Shown: positions 11,601-23,299, numbered from the stretch's first letter. The stretch: DNA of 64,000 bases from Klebsormidium nitens (GCA_000708835.1 DF237074.1:62001-126000), one strand, 5' to 3'. A program made the numbers and translations. Notes: generated from the letters alone by a model not told the origin.

Positions 11601-12479
11601 GCATGGTGTTTGTCTCAGGGGGCGGAATAGAACAGGGGCGGACTGCTGACTCTTTGGAGAAAGAAGGTTTCAAGTTGTGGGGCCCTGTTTCAACAGAAAA
11701 CAGAACCGGTCCAATCAGCAACAGCTGAAGACATACCTGCGAGTGGACATGCGCCCTCCAGGACCTCTGGCCTGCTCAAAGACGGCCACCGGAACGCCAG
11801 CTTTGGCCAGGGCGGACGCACAGGACAACCCACACACTGCAAAGACACGGTGTGAGATGTGTCAGATTGTCAGAATTAGATGAGCACGAGTGCAGGACTG
11901 GAATGGTTCGCTGGCTTGTCTCTAAGGTGACTCCCCAGAAGAGATGCGAAAATGGGAAAGTCAAGTTGAAAGGGCTCTGCCTGCCTTTCTTAGAGGGGCA
12001 ATCAATCTGACAAGGCAGAGAAGACCACATTCTAGAGTGTTGCTCATTAATATTGGGAAGAAGGTGCCCCAGTAGCGATCAGAACTGGTTTTGAGCTGCA
12101 GTCTTAGGACTCAACCGCCACTGTCGCTCAGCTGCCAAGCAGATTGATACAGTTTCTCACCACCAGCCCCGATGACTGCCACTTGCGCGTGCTCGCCCCC
12201 TGCAGACATGGTGTGAACGCCCCTCGACCACCCCTGCTCCCTCAAATTTTTGACCTGTGATTCAACAGAGCCCCTTCTAGAAAGGGAAGTGGATCCAAAT
12301 GTGCTGATATTGAGGCCAGTGACTGCCGCAGGAGGTCTGATCAGGCTACGGAAAGCAGCTCTGTGCAATGCTGCGAGCAGGTTTGGCGAGCGGTGGCGGG
12401 TTGTGGCTGCACTTCTGAAGGCCGAGGCTTGGATGCAAACGCCAGTGGGGTGCCCTAATCTGCACGTCAGCTGCATCAT
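8640..12479 (-). CDS. FAD/NAD(P)-dependent oxidoreductase, renalase-like, seven exons
   Basis: Exons in gene order: 12479-12161, 11836-11737, 11294-11120, 10623-10551, 10194-10018, 9523-9154, 8835-8640 (469 aa), all in phase. Residues 1 to about 92 are Arg/Ser/Ala-rich with few acids, like an organelle transit peptide. The Rossmann FAD-binding motif (VAVIGAGVCGLSCA, about 100-113) spans the first junction and is followed by VFEQARGPGGRMSTR. Further family landmarks are FDHGAQYFSAKD, VGVPGMNAI, LVVTDKNLASPRF, the AHRW block and CLWDESKRVAACGDYC near the end. This matches the plant protein family of Arabidopsis At3g04650 (amine oxidase/renalase group). The substrate is unknown. It is head to head with the F-box/Sel1 gene, with 311 bp between the ATGs. 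Confidence 0.92.
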
Positions 12480-12790
12480 CTCCCTCAATGCGCTGAAGTC
12501 CTCACAAAAGTCTTGCGCAATGTAGATGATGAAAAGCCCCTCCTTGATCCATTTTAGCGTCTAGAGCAAGGGCTGCCGGCTCGGTTAGCGGAACCTGGTT
12601 GACACCAGAACGCATCTGTTTCCCAATATTGAGATGAGAATAGCATATTGTGTCCTTAATCAGGACGGTTTTAGCAACGGTTTGCCAAGGTTGTAACAGG
12701 TAAACTTCCTCTCTATCTTGGTGCGTCTCTTCTAGCCACGCTGTGCAAGGAACCTGCAGCAAGCTTTCCAGTTACTTTTTTACCCAGGGT
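12480..12790. promoter_or_regulatory. Compact shared 5' region of two divergent genes
   Basis: Only 311 bp separate the start codons of the FAD oxidoreductase (minus) and the F-box/Sel1 gene (plus), so both core promoters and 5' leaders must lie here or overlap transcribed sequence. No specific element is identified with confidence. Confidence 0.45.
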
Positions 12791-15700
12791 ATGGCTCTTC
12801 AGATTTCAGTACAAGGGGTCACCACCAGTTTTTCTGACCTCCCCCCTGATGTGCTCAGAAGGATTCTGGGGGGACTGCCGTGGGCCAGCTTGTGTGCGGC
12901 TGGGGCAACCTGCTGCTCTTGGAGGGAGGTGGCGACGCCTCTGCAGGTGGGGAAGACTAAAACTAAGTCCCTTGTCAGAATCAGCTCGGTTGATCAGAAC
13001 AATTTGAATGCTCTCCAATGGATACTGTTGAAGCGGCACTTTCAAGTGTGGACTGCCACCATGTTTTCTCAATACAGAAAAATGGATGGTTTTGGTGGTG
13101 GTGTTGTTGTTTGGCATGCATGGGTTTGAAAGGCGCTTTGATGGGACAGGTGCCTGCGCAGCATTTCCTTTTATCTTCTTACAAAGCCTTGAGTTGGTGG
13201 TTTGAAGTCGCTCCGCGTTGCCCCATCTTGGAGCACAGATGATTGCGTTCTTGGCTTGAAGGGAGCATATTGCAAGAACCAAGTTCCTGAGGTGCTCCAC
13301 CGTCATTGGTCGCCGTTGCTGGAAAATAGTTGCTCGCAGCCATCGTTCAAGTTTTGCTCACGCATTTAAGCTAATGAAGCAGGCTCAAAGAACCTTGTTG
13401 CTTGCTGTCAGGGCCTTTCTTCCGCAGATTCCAAGAGCATCAGCCACACTTTTAGCAAGCACGGCTAGGAACGACAGACGCCCCAGACAGACAAGCTAAG
13501 CGCGTCTTCCGCTTCTACAGGAGGCGATGCACCTAGTGCACTGGGGCAAGAAGTACAAGCATGGGACGCACGGCGAGGCTCGCAACCCCCGCAAAGCCCT
13601 GGACTGCTTCCTGGGGGGCGCAGAAAAGGGTTGCGCTGCGGCCATGGTCGATGGGGGCCTAATGCTTTGGGAGCGGGGGGACAAAGCGGAGGCGGTCAGG
13701 TGGTATAAGCAAGCGGCGGAGATGGGGGATAGGGTGGGGCAGACCAATCTAGCAATTGCGCTCCAATCAGGTGAGGGGAGAAGCTTCGGGCCAGGTTGTG
13801 CGGTGTGCTTTGGGTGGGGGTGGGGACCGCGATCGGTTGGGATAGAAAGGAACTGAGCTTGTGATAAAAGACACTTTGTTTTGTTTTTTATGCTGATGTG
13901 CACATCTTGGCCCCGCTGAACATGAGGCCTCGCATATGCACAAAGCTTTTGCCTGGTCGCTTTGAAGCGAGCTCGGTGAAAGGAGACCAGTACGAAAGGC
14001 TCAATTTCTCCGCAGGCACAAAACATGGCTCCCAGGGAGCGGAAACGAGGCATGTCTTTTCTGCATTCTTGGTCAGAGACGAAGTGTCTCGTTCAATACA
14101 GCAAGATAGAAAGCTGGGATGGATCGAGAACAGATTACACCACACCTTACCATCACACGAACTGTTACCTAATTCATCGTCCAAGGTAGTCGCTGTAATT
14201 TTAAGCGGCCGTCTAAAAGTCCCATGCTCGCTGGCTGATTCTTTATCCAGTGCCCAAACGCCTCATTCAAAGTGGGGACCGCAGCTCGTTCGCACACGCT
14301 GTTTCCTCGACCCGTAATGGATTGAGAGTGCAGCCTCGATATTGTCAGTTTCCGACCTTTTCACATCGTATGCAGGGGAGGGGACAGAAAGGCAGCCCCG
14401 CGAGGCCATCCGGTGGTTCAAGCTCGCTGCAGACGGGGGCAATGACAGGGCGCAGTACAGCCTGGCACTGTCTTACCAGAAGGGGATTGGGGTCGAACAG
14501 GACGCGGGCAGAGCGGTGAGCAAAGAGTGGTTTGCACAGGAGCCTCTCGTGGTTGGTTCATCTCGAGAGCAGCATAATCTCGCAAATGACATTCCAATTG
14601 ATCGGCACCGCTTTCGTTTTTTGTCGTGTCGTTTTGCGAATTTACACGATTCGACGTGCAAAGCTTCTTTTTTCATCGAGTCTCCCAGGGCGATGTCAAA
14701 CTCATGATGTTCAAGACTCCTGGCTTCGTTAAGTATGGGCTCCTTCTGCAATCTTTCCGCTATGGCTCAATGGTTGATGAAGGTGAGATAATCCAAAGAC
14801 AGGCCATGGGGTGCCCTCCTTCCACCAAGACAAACCTTGATCCACCTCACTTTTCCTCGCCTTCATATACTTTGTCTTGTACGTAAGATCGGAGGCGACA
14901 TCCCCTTGTCGTCACCCAAGTCGGAAGCGAGCCTCGGTTTCCGTCTCAGGCGTACTGGGAATTCACCTCTTTTTCTCCCCTTTCATATATTTTTCCCCTG
15001 TCGTGTACTTGACATTCAGTAGAAAACTCCCTTGTCGTCAAATCGAGCCTTGGGCTTCGTCGCAGGCATACTGGTACAATCGTGCGGCGCGACTCGAGAA
15101 CAGGCGGGCAATGTACAATCTGGCACTGTGTTACCAGGACGGGGTGGGGGTGCGCAAGGACCGCGCTCTCAGCCGCAGCTGGATGAGGCGGGCCGCGGCG
15201 GCCGGGCACGCGCGAGCGCAACTAGAGCGGGCGAGACTCGCAGAGGAGGTAAGGACTCAAGAGTACAACGTGTCATTTTCTGTTGCACCTACTGTTGACG
15301 GAGCCCGGCTCTGTTGAATCTCGACAATCGTTGGAGTCGTACTGTAGGTGGTGCGGCGCGCTCTGCTGGTCTCATCAATCAGGCGTTTCTGAGTGTCAAG
15401 ATTGTGGAGTTCGATTGTTTTCTGCTGACTCTTGTTTCGAAGAAGGGTTGTTCTGATCGGTTGATGAGGCTTTTGAGCTTCTGGCAAGGAACAATGTACT
15501 AACATGCTGTGTCAGACTCGCTGTCGTGCACTTTGCTGCCATGGAGGGTGACCTCATCGCTCAAGAGTAGACCCCAAAAACTTTGCTGAAGGCGGCTTTG
15601 ACACTCGTCGTATGCATTCTTTGGTATGAAGGATCTACGCCCCTTCTTCCTCCAACAGTTCCGCCATTCCTTTGCAGGAGGGAAACACAACGGAAGCTTT

Positions 15701-15866
15701 AGTGTACTGTAACCTGGCAATGGAAGGGGGCAGCAGAGAAGCGGAGGCATCTCTGGTGTCCCTGACTTCGCACTTGTCTGATCGTCAATTGTTGGTCGCG
15801 GCTCAAAGAGCGGAAGCGTGGCAGCCCGCTGGTCGGCGTAAGAGACAACGGTGTTCCCGAGCTTGA
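12791..15866 (+). CDS. F-box protein with Sel1-like repeats, five exons
   Basis: Exons: 12791-12946, 13521-13770, 14376-14515, 15066-15248, 15678-15866 (305 aa), all phases consistent. Exon 1 holds an F-box at about residues 12-50 (FSDLPPDVLRRILGGLPW, CCSWREVA). Exons 2-4 encode Sel1/TPR-like repeats with the family spacing of small residues and aromatic anchors: KALDCFLGGAEKGCAAAM, EAVRWYKQAAEMGDRVGQ, EAIRWFKLAADGGNDRAQYS, then AYWYNRAARLENRRAMYN and MRRAAAAGHARAQ. The domain order matches the plant F-box/Sel1 family (Arabidopsis At1g70590 type), so an SCF adaptor role is likely; the substrate is unknown. Intron 3, before exon 4, carries a decoy copy of the exon 4 start. Confidence 0.9.
14846..15075. 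repeat. Diverged tandem duplication spanning the exon 4 acceptor of the F-box/Sel1 gene
   Basis: Copy 1 (about 14846-14960) and copy 2 (about 14963-15075) share a cacctc-ctttt stretch, a ttcatata stretch, cttgtcgtca, and the acceptor plus first exon codons. The true junction is gtcgcag|gcatactgg at 15066; the decoy is gtctcag|gcgtactgg at about 14950. The period is about 117 bp. Confidence 0.65.
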
Positions 15867-16558
15867 CATGTGCGTAGTCAGCAGAACCACGGCGGCAACC
15901 TACGGTCGTCAACCTTCGACCTCGGCTTCTCACAGCGGAAGAAGCTGACGCTCGAGCTTCTGAGGGAAAATGGCACGCAGATGTACCAAAAAGCCTGAGT
16001 CGCGCAGGAACTCAGAGATTAAATCTAAGTAGGGTGCAACGGAAGCTTTGTATGTCGTCAAAATTGGGTAGGCCGGGCCGCGGACTTCGTGTACAAATAT
16101 ATTCCAATTATTATGGAGTGGACATGATGAGTGACATGCCAGCCTCACGCGCACCATGCTAGCTGGGCAGCATCATTGTGTTGTAGCATAATTTAGTAGG
16201 CGGTAATTCGACTATAGGCGGCGAAGGTCAGTGTGTCCACTTGCATGCGTGCGCCAAATCATGTGAGTAAATGCATGTGGCCGTTTAAGCCATGGTGACT
16301 ACTGCACTGCGCTGCACATGCGCTTTCGAGTTTGAAACGTCGATCGAGCGCACATGTTCAGCGCATTGATACATGAAAGCTATCGGTTTAAGGGTCCAAT
16401 GCCCACATACTGCGCGTCGCAGCTGCAGCCTGCGTCAATCTGTATGCAAGGGCCTTAATTTTGCAATGAACACTCTTAAAGATCCAGGCGCGCAAGACTT
16501 TAGTAAGTGAAAATTCGTTGACGAGTATTTCAGTGTCGTACTCAATCAAAAGTAACCT
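15867..16558. other. Convergent 3' intergenic region
   Basis: Lies between the stop codons of the F-box/Sel1 gene (plus) and UBA3 (minus). AT-rich patches are consistent with the two 3' ends. No further gene is seen. Confidence 0.5.
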
Positions 16559-19500
16559 CTAACCAGCCCCCGCCGTGTCCATTGCGTTGGGCTCTGAGGC
16601 AGCGTCGGAGAAGGCGACCTGGACTCTCAGAACCCCGGCCAACTTTTTGTCGTTCACATTCACAGTGCCGCCCTTCTCGCCCAGCAGTTCAACAAGAGAC
16701 TTGCTAAGATTTTCCCGCGTCATTTCTTCTAGAATTGGAGGTGCGGCCATGTACAGGTTCTCTCCCAAGTGCGAAACGCTGGGCTTGGACAGCTTGCCAC
16801 TGAAACGGTCGTCCGCAATAAGCTGCTTCATGAACTGCAGACAACGAAGCGAAGCTGTTTTGGAACGTTGGCGACTTGGACTGAAACGAAGAGAGTAGAG
16901 AACTGTTGCTTCAAGCAAGAAATCACGCTCGAGCGACCGTTCCCAAGTGCCCAAAGCAGCGGTGGTAAGACATGAGGACATCGCAGACAGAGTCACCACG
17001 TTACGACCATGCTCTACTTTTCCGGTAAGTCGAGAAAATCAGCAACAGCATCGAACATCTTTGCCGAAGGTTGCGAACTCGTGCAGTCTCGCAGAACCAT
17101 TCCAAATGATGTGAGTTCGCATTAGGGCGCACGGTGTGGAGGGCTGACCTGATCAAGGGTCGAATCTGCATCGGCATGAACAGGCACCCCAAGGCTGCAG
17201 ACGATGCACGACATGTCCTTTTCGTACGAAACTGTGTGTGTATAAACGCCCTGCGTGCCCACGTACCTGTGTGGCAAACGGAACAGTAAGTCAGTGAACA
17301 CATCAGACAACATAACTGCGAAATCTACCGAAGCAACAACAGGACCACCGAAGCTCGCTCGAAACTTCACTCGCCGACGAGGATTCGACAAATCAAAGCT
17401 CTGCCCACCCTCTGTACCTGCTCCTCGCAAGCTTGTAGAACGTTGGGAGGCGCTGCCGTTCATTGCAGCTTTTAGACGGCAGCTGATGAACAAAATACTT
17501 CCCTGCCTCAAACCGCGAATTGATACAGAAAGAGGGGCGCAGAGGCAAAAGATCCTCACGATAACAGTCGTCCATTTGTTGAGAAGCTGCTCACATCATG
17601 TAGTTGTCCATCCCGGAGCTGCACATGGTCGCGATCTTGAGCGCCTCCAAGGAACACGATGCCGCTATGATGGCGTTCGTGGACGCGATGGCGGGGATGA
17701 TGTTCTTGACGACCCCTTGCGTCAGCGAGTAGGTGACGCCCGAGATGTTGAATTGCTCTGCACGCTTCAAAGCCTGCACAAAAACGAACGGCTCAAATTA
17801 TGCATCTCACTTGGAAACGTCGTCAAAGAATGCAACGAGAGCGCTCGGAAGATGATTGAAGCGAACCTAACGAGAAACATTAGAAGGAATCTCAGGGATA
17901 CCTTTTTTGAGACTGACTGCCAGGCATAACTTGGACACTGCTCGTGCTGATTTATCAAAAAGTTTCTCAAACAAGATTATAATATGTTGCCTCTCTGTGA
18001 CCGTTTGACCAATAATGGCAGAACTTACAACAAACAGCTCAATTCGTGAGACATTAAGGTGGATTTCGTACCTGCTCGTACATCCACTTCATGTGCTCCG
18101 GATTATCAGCGTCAAACGTCTCGCTCGTTCGTTCCTGCCAAACGAAGCAGGATACGATATGTAAGCGACAATCTGATCACTCTAATTAAATCAAGCACAT
18201 CGAACTGTCGGCTGTGTAGGTGACATGACGAGTTTGTTCAAAAAAAGGAATGGGACGACGGAGAGCATCTTTTTTCCAGGTCAAAGACCCACTCGCAACA
18301 GAAAACGACCGATGACAGAGCGCAGCTCTTCCCCAATCAAAGGTGCACTGGCAACAGAAACACCCTAGTAGGTAACCACGGTCTCTCACCTGTCCCCACT
18401 GGATGAGATGTGCATATTCGATGCAGTGAGCAGGAGACCGCGGGGTTTCGGCCAGGGTGCAGAGGGGAAAGGTGGTCTGGGGCGGGAAGAGCCAGAGGGT
18501 ACAGTGGAAGCATGGCGTCACTCCAGGCAGGATCACACGAGCGTGACCTTTGAAGCCTTCTGTGCCTCCGTCCACCATCGGCTTGATGGTGCTCATGTCA
18601 AGCGTCCCATCAGCATCATATTCTGCAGCGATGTGGTTGGTCTCAAGAGTCTTGTTGCATTCTGGCGCAGGTAAGTCTCACACAGTGAGGCCAGTACATC
18701 CTAAGCCTGTCATTTACATACCACAGCCTTCTTGTCAAACTGAAAGCAGTACAGAAGTCTCAGCCAGCAGAAGCTGAGATCTGCGCCTTGCTATCCATAC
18801 GTTTGCTCCAACATTTGTTTCAGGTTAATACACAAATAAGGAGTCCAACGAAGGTAATCTTCCTCACCGAGGAAACTGCAGACGACAGAGTTGATGTAGC
18901 TTCTTGCCTCCAGCGAATCCAAGCCTAGAACAATGATGTGGAAGTCCTTATAGAACTCGTCTGGCTTCTCTTCGATCCGACAGTGATGAGGAATTACAGT
19001 TACCCCTTTCACTCTCTTCATCACCCGCTCCGCAGCTACAGTGGCTTTTGGCTTTCCAACATCATGCATCCTGCAGGCATTAAAGGAAGGCGTCCAAACC
19101 AAATGGAGTTGCCTAATGCATCCACTTGGGCAGTAAGCACCTGAAGTAAGCCTACAGATGAGACTTTCCTTCTGCTTCATTCCAACAAGGTTTGTCATGC
19201 ATCCTCAACAGTGGAATTGTAGCTTGAAAGTATTAAGATACATCATCTCCTCAAGTTACAAATGAAACAGAGAATAAAGAACCTTTCATAGATAAAAAAG
19301 GAGCAAAACGTTTTTTCCAGACCATCAATCGTCTTCAACCACATAATTTTCTGTGTGGTGTTGGCATGGTCACCCAACTCTATTTCCTAGACGAGCCCGT
19401 CACGATGTGGCATAAAAGCTTCCTTAACGTGTATAACCAAACTTATCAGTATCTTACCTGAAGAGGAATTGCCGATTGAGGTTTGAAACATCAATTGTAT

Positions 19501-19965
19501 CCATGTCAATCACGTCAATATGCCCAAACCCAGAGAGGGCCAGATCCTTCAGCAGCTCACAACCTAGTCCCCCGGCGCCGATGACGAGGACTTTAAAATC
19601 ATCTTGGAGGAAATCACGAATCTGCAGTTGATGGAAAAGGTGGTGGTACTTTTGGAATACATACTCAACCAGATACATGCTTGGCAGAATGAACAAGACC
19701 AAAATTCTGCAGAAGAATGTAATCAAAGGAAGCAATTGGTCAAGCCACTGCCTCTTTCTGGTGAGACAACGAAGCAACACAAATGATCGCAACAACTTGC
19801 AGGATTGATGTTCTGTTCAAGCAGCCAGTGGAATAAAAGTTGCAGTCCGAGAAGTACCTCTGGTGCTGGCTCAAAGCCAGGCCCAACAATGTTCCCTTGC
19901 CGTAAAAGCAAGTAATCCAGATCGCGCCACCTGCCCTCCATGTTGCCAGTGTCCATTGCGCCCAT
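16559..19965 (-). CDS. UBA3: NEDD8-activating enzyme E1 catalytic subunit UBA3/ECR1, eight exons
   Basis: Exons in gene order: 19965-19858, 19621-19458, 19070-18868, 18622-18390, 18134-18072, 17773-17595, 17266-17149, 16834-16559 (447 aa), all in phase. The adenylation fold begins with [20 protein letters not shown] (GAGGLG at 51-56) and continues with [29 protein letters not shown] precedes the catalytic loop; the thioester cysteine is Cys213 in [11 protein letters not shown]. Two CxxC pairs (PCFHC at 196-199 and CIVC late in the chain) make the structural zinc site. [20 protein letters not shown] is invariant in the family. The last exon is the ubiquitin-fold domain that binds the E2 (UBC12). 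With AXR1 it activates NEDD8/RUB for cullin neddylation, which controls SCF ligases. Length is normal. Confidence 0.97.
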
Positions 19966-20136
19966 TCTCTCAGAACCAGATTGGATGAGTAAACATGAGA
20001 CGAAATCAAACCTCTTCCAAGCAAACCTTTTCAGATTTCAATCTGCACAACGTCCTAAACAGTAAACTTGGATGCATTTGAACTTCAACAGCCTGCACAA
20101 AGCCTGCACAGAGCCTGCACTGAGTTAAGTACGACG

Positions 20137-20700
20137 AAGTAGACTCCTTTTGTTAGTGTCTCAGGCTCCAAAAAAGTGTGAAAACATCTTACACGCGGGA
20201 TCATAGGTTCACAGGGTATCCGCGTGGACCGTACTGTCAGATCAGGTCCTTCGAACAAAAATGCGTCAGAATGTCAGGTTTTACCGTACACATTGCGGTA
20301 CAGATTCTAGTAAAGATGGAACCGGGTCAGGATAAATGGCTTACAACACCAAAACAAAATTACTCTGCCCGGTTGTTACTGTCAGTGAGTAACCCTAATG
20401 TCACTCGGAAATGGCGTAACCCTAACAAAGCGCTCGTCGGCTGGCGTGAACCGTCACAGGTTTGCAACGTAACCCGAATGTCATAGTAAGTGCCCCGGGG
20501 TCAATGTCAATGTCGATGTCAATGTCAATGTCGATGTCGATGTCAATGTCGATGTCAGTCTCATTGTCAACGTTGTAACCACTCCCGTAACCACCGACAA
20601 CTTGCAATAATTGTCACACTTCAGGTGCTTCCAGGTGGGTTGATCAAGAGTATTTCACACCTATTAGAGGGGCGGAGACACTAACAAAAGGAGTCTACTT
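20137..20700. mobile_element. TIR element, non-autonomous DNA transposon candidate
   Basis: A 26-bp sequence beginning aagtagactccttttgttag (20137-20162) recurs as an exact reverse complement at 20675-20700, enclosing 564 bp. There is no transposase-like frame, so it would be non-autonomous (MITE-like). The inside holds a TGTCRATG-type hexamer repeat and several aaccctaa/aacccgaat phrases. No convincing target-site duplication is seen beside the arms. It lies between the UBA3 start and the downstream F-box gene. Confidence 0.7.
20501..20559. repeat. Hexamer microsatellite inside the TIR element
   Basis: About nine to ten units of TCAATG/TCGATG run through this stretch. The alternating Ile-Asp peptide of the minus frame is a by-product of the repeat, not a protein. 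Confidence 0.85.
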
Positions 20701-21089
20701 TGATAGTTATGCTGCACTGAGGCTACTACTACTAGTAGTAGTACTGTAGATTCATATGCAACTTCAACCTTCAAAGCAGCATGACTTGTATGTTAACCGC
20801 TGTATTAACGAAAGGGTTAAGAGGGATGGGGTTTATCGACCGAGCCGAACCCGCAACCAGCTACAGTTCTGTTTATATTAAGTTTCTGCCAACGCATTAA
20901 CAGTATTCCGTTAGAATGCAAACCCACACCCCTTGTCCAAGGTTAAACTCTAATAACTAGGTAGACTCTGTTTGTGCATGGAGCTTGGCGCAGCTCAAGC
21001 TGTCCAGCACATCAAAAAGGCCGCCTATCCTAGAAATTTTGCTATTAATTTTGATCAGTCTGGTGTGTGCAATGCTGCCAATTGCCTAG

Positions 21090-22796
21090 ATGACCGCCAT
21101 AAGCCCCTCCTCAGCTGGGTGCTCCGGTGAAGGTGATGGTGATGTTCCTGGAAGAGAGCACGGCGGCTCTGTACCGCTCGCTCTAAGCCAGAGCTGGCTG
21201 TTGGAGCTGGTCTTGGAGAAAGTTCCAAAGACGAAGGACAGGAACTCGTGTTCTCTGGTCTGCAAAGATTTCAAGGACGCAGAGCGCCAGACTCGCAAGC
21301 ATGTACGCCTGCGATGCCTTCGGAAGGAGGTCAAGCTGATGCCTTCCTGCTTCCAAGCTGTCACAGATTTGGATCTTTCCAGCGTGTTCCCCCAGTTTGT
21401 TACGAAGTTCTCGTACCCAATTACTCAATTGAAGAACCTTGGAAGGTGTTTTCCAAATGTGCGGAGCCTCACGTTCTTTTGCGATGGATGCCAAGCTTGG
21501 TTGAAGAAGAACAGGCTTCCATTTGAGGGCACCTGGCCAATGCTGGAGACGGTGACGGTCCTCCAGCCTGGGTACCATCAATCGTATCCCTCTTACAAAG
21601 AATCTTCAGGTGGGAGGATAACTTACGGGCCACTTAGACTGAAGTTGCGCACAGGCTCCAGTGATGTCGAGCACTCTCAACGGGGTGGCATAGCTTTAAA
21701 GGAAGTACATTTCCACGTCGCTGGACAGTCAGAGTTGGAAGCACTGGCAGAGGATGATGTAGCCAACCTTGACACGTTGAGCTTCCATATGCAGAGAGCA
21801 GCTCTTCCTCCTCCTGACCTTTCAATTCTATCTTCTGCGAGGTTTCCCTTGCTTGAGAACGTCAGTGTCTCTGTCAATGTCTACAGAGGGACACAACACG
21901 TAGCCACAGATGACACCTTGAAAGAGTTTCTAGTTGCTTTGCCGCACTGTACACGGAGCCTCTGCGTCAATGGTCCTTCAGGTCCTGAGCTGACTATGAT
22001 CCCATTACCTTCAGAACTCGCAGGAAGCTTGCGCATCCTGCGCCTCAAATTGCAAAGGTCTCCTTGGCTTGTTGACACTCTTGTTGACCTTTCCCCAATC
22101 CTCGAGTGTACTTCGCTTGAAGTTCTTGAGTTGGCAAACCCGTCTGTGCTTACCGTCAGCACACATCTGGACGTTCTTGTGGCCATTCTTGAGAAGTGCA
22201 GAGCCCTCAGAAGCTTGAAACTTGATCTTTGGGATAAAGCTTTTAGTCAGACCCCTGAAGAGCTGTGTCTAGTCCTCAATCGCATTGCGCTAGCAAGTTC
22301 TGAGACGCTTACAGAGGTCGGCATCTCCACATTGTCTTGGTCAAAGGCAGGAGATATATTTGCTTCATTCAATCCATTCAGAAGCCAGGTAGCAAGCCTT
22401 GGTTGCAGAATCAGGACGCCAACCGGTCAAAGCTTGGAGACGGTTGGATGGCCTCTCCTGATCCACTTGGACCTTGAGTTGGTAGGAGTCCACGGGGCTC
22501 TCTCCATCGAGTGCCCCAATCTTCACACCCTGAGGTTGCGAATGGCACCTACGGAATTGAACCTTGTCGGGGAACATACAAAGCTCGCCTCAGCAGTGCT
22601 CCACTTCTCCAACACGCACAGCAATCGGGACATGCCTGATTCTATGCAGATATTCATGGAGCTTCAGAAGCTTAAGTCCTTGACCGAGCTTTCCGTGTTC
22701 AACATGACTCGCAGCGAAGCCTTTTGGAAAGACAAGAAAGGGGCCGAAGCAATGGCAGCTTTGCCATTCCTCGAGAAGCTGCTCATTTCATATTGA
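21090..22796 (+). CDS. F-box protein with degenerate leucine-rich region; ORF ended by an in-frame TGA
   Basis: From ATG 21090 a single open frame gives 568 aa. Residues about 33-70 are an F-box (SWLLELVLEKVPKTKDRNSC, then SLVCKDFKDAERQTRKHV). The DRNS-SLVCK pattern is like the F-box of the TIR1/COI1 class. The rest contains irregular leucine-rich segments (VTDLDLSSVFPQF, SLRILRLKLQRSPW, LEVLELANPSVL, TELSVFNMTRSEAFW) and so resembles an F-box/LRR adaptor. No auxin-receptor-specific residues can be claimed. The TGA at 22794-22796 is followed by at least 59 in-frame sense codons of similar character, so the protein may really be longer, or the gene recently disabled. Confidence 0.75.
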   Translation: MTAISPSSAGCSGEGDGDVPGREHGGSVPLALSQSWLLELVLEKVPKTKDRNSCSLVCKDFKDAERQTRKHVRLRCLRKEVKLMPSCFQAVTDLDLSSVFPQFVTKFSYPITQLKNLGRCFPNVRSLTFFCDGCQAWLKKNRLPFEGTWPMLETVTVLQPGYHQSYPSYKESSGGRITYGPLRLKLRTGSSDVEHSQRGGIALKEVHFHVAGQSELEALAEDDVANLDTLSFHMQRAALPPPDLSILSSARFPLLENVSVSVNVYRGTQHVATDDTLKEFLVALPHCTRSLCVNGPSGPELTMIPLPSELAGSLRILRLKLQRSPWLVDTLVDLSPILECTSLEVLELANPSVLTVSTHLDVLVAILEKCRALRSLKLDLWDKAFSQTPEELCLVLNRIALASSETLTEVGISTLSWSKAGDIFASFNPFRSQVASLGCRIRTPTGQSLETVGWPLLIHLDLELVGVHGALSIECPNLHTLRLRMAPTELNLVGEHTKLASAVLHFSNTHSNRDMPDSMQIFMELQKLKSLTELSVFNMTRSEAFWKDKKGAEAMAALPFLEKLLISY

Positions 22797-23299
22797 GAGG
22801 ATTCCGCTTATGTCTGGGCAATCAATGATTTCTCTAAAATCCACGAGAGTGCGGGAGAGTTTTTCAAGCCGCTTTTGGCTTCTCCATCATTGACAGAGCT
22901 GCGTGTGCATGAGCCGGCTCTAGAGAAAAGCACCGAGAGGATCTTCGAGAAGCTGTATGGACATCGGCAAGAGGTGAGTCACCCAAGAATCAAAAATTTC
23001 CTTCCTCATCGAAGTGTGGCGCAATTGAGCAACCACGAAAGTGCGAACCAAGGGACCTTGTTTCTGTTGAACACACTTTGCTTGCACTGTGGCTCGATTC
23101 CTGAGCGCCAACTATAGACAGCTGGCACATGATGGAGCTGACTTTTGATAGAGTCTTTCATTTTATCAGGCCGGGCTAGTTGTATTCTGCCCTGCCATGA
23201 TGGTTCCGTTGATTCCTTATCTTATTGCAGGCTAGCTCTGTTCGGTGGCTCCGCTCAATGGGGCCATCTTCCTCAGAAGGCCCAGATGCTGAAGGATAG
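22797..23299 (+). other. Same-frame coding-like continuation of the F-box/LRR gene after TGA
   Basis: Immediately after the TGA the same frame reads EDSAYVWAINDFSKIHESAG, then PLLASPSLTELRVHEPALEK, ending at a strong donor (gag|gtgagt, 22974). SPSLTELRV is an LRR-type phrase like the upstream ones. A good acceptor (ttattgcag) at 23230 opens an in-phase 23-codon exon (23231-23299) ending in TAG. With the TGA replaced by a sense codon the whole would be 650 aa. Confidence 0.45.

Noticed and set aside
20422-20607. Alternating Ile-Asp peptide on the minus strand
   Set aside because: Direct product of the hexamer microsatellite.
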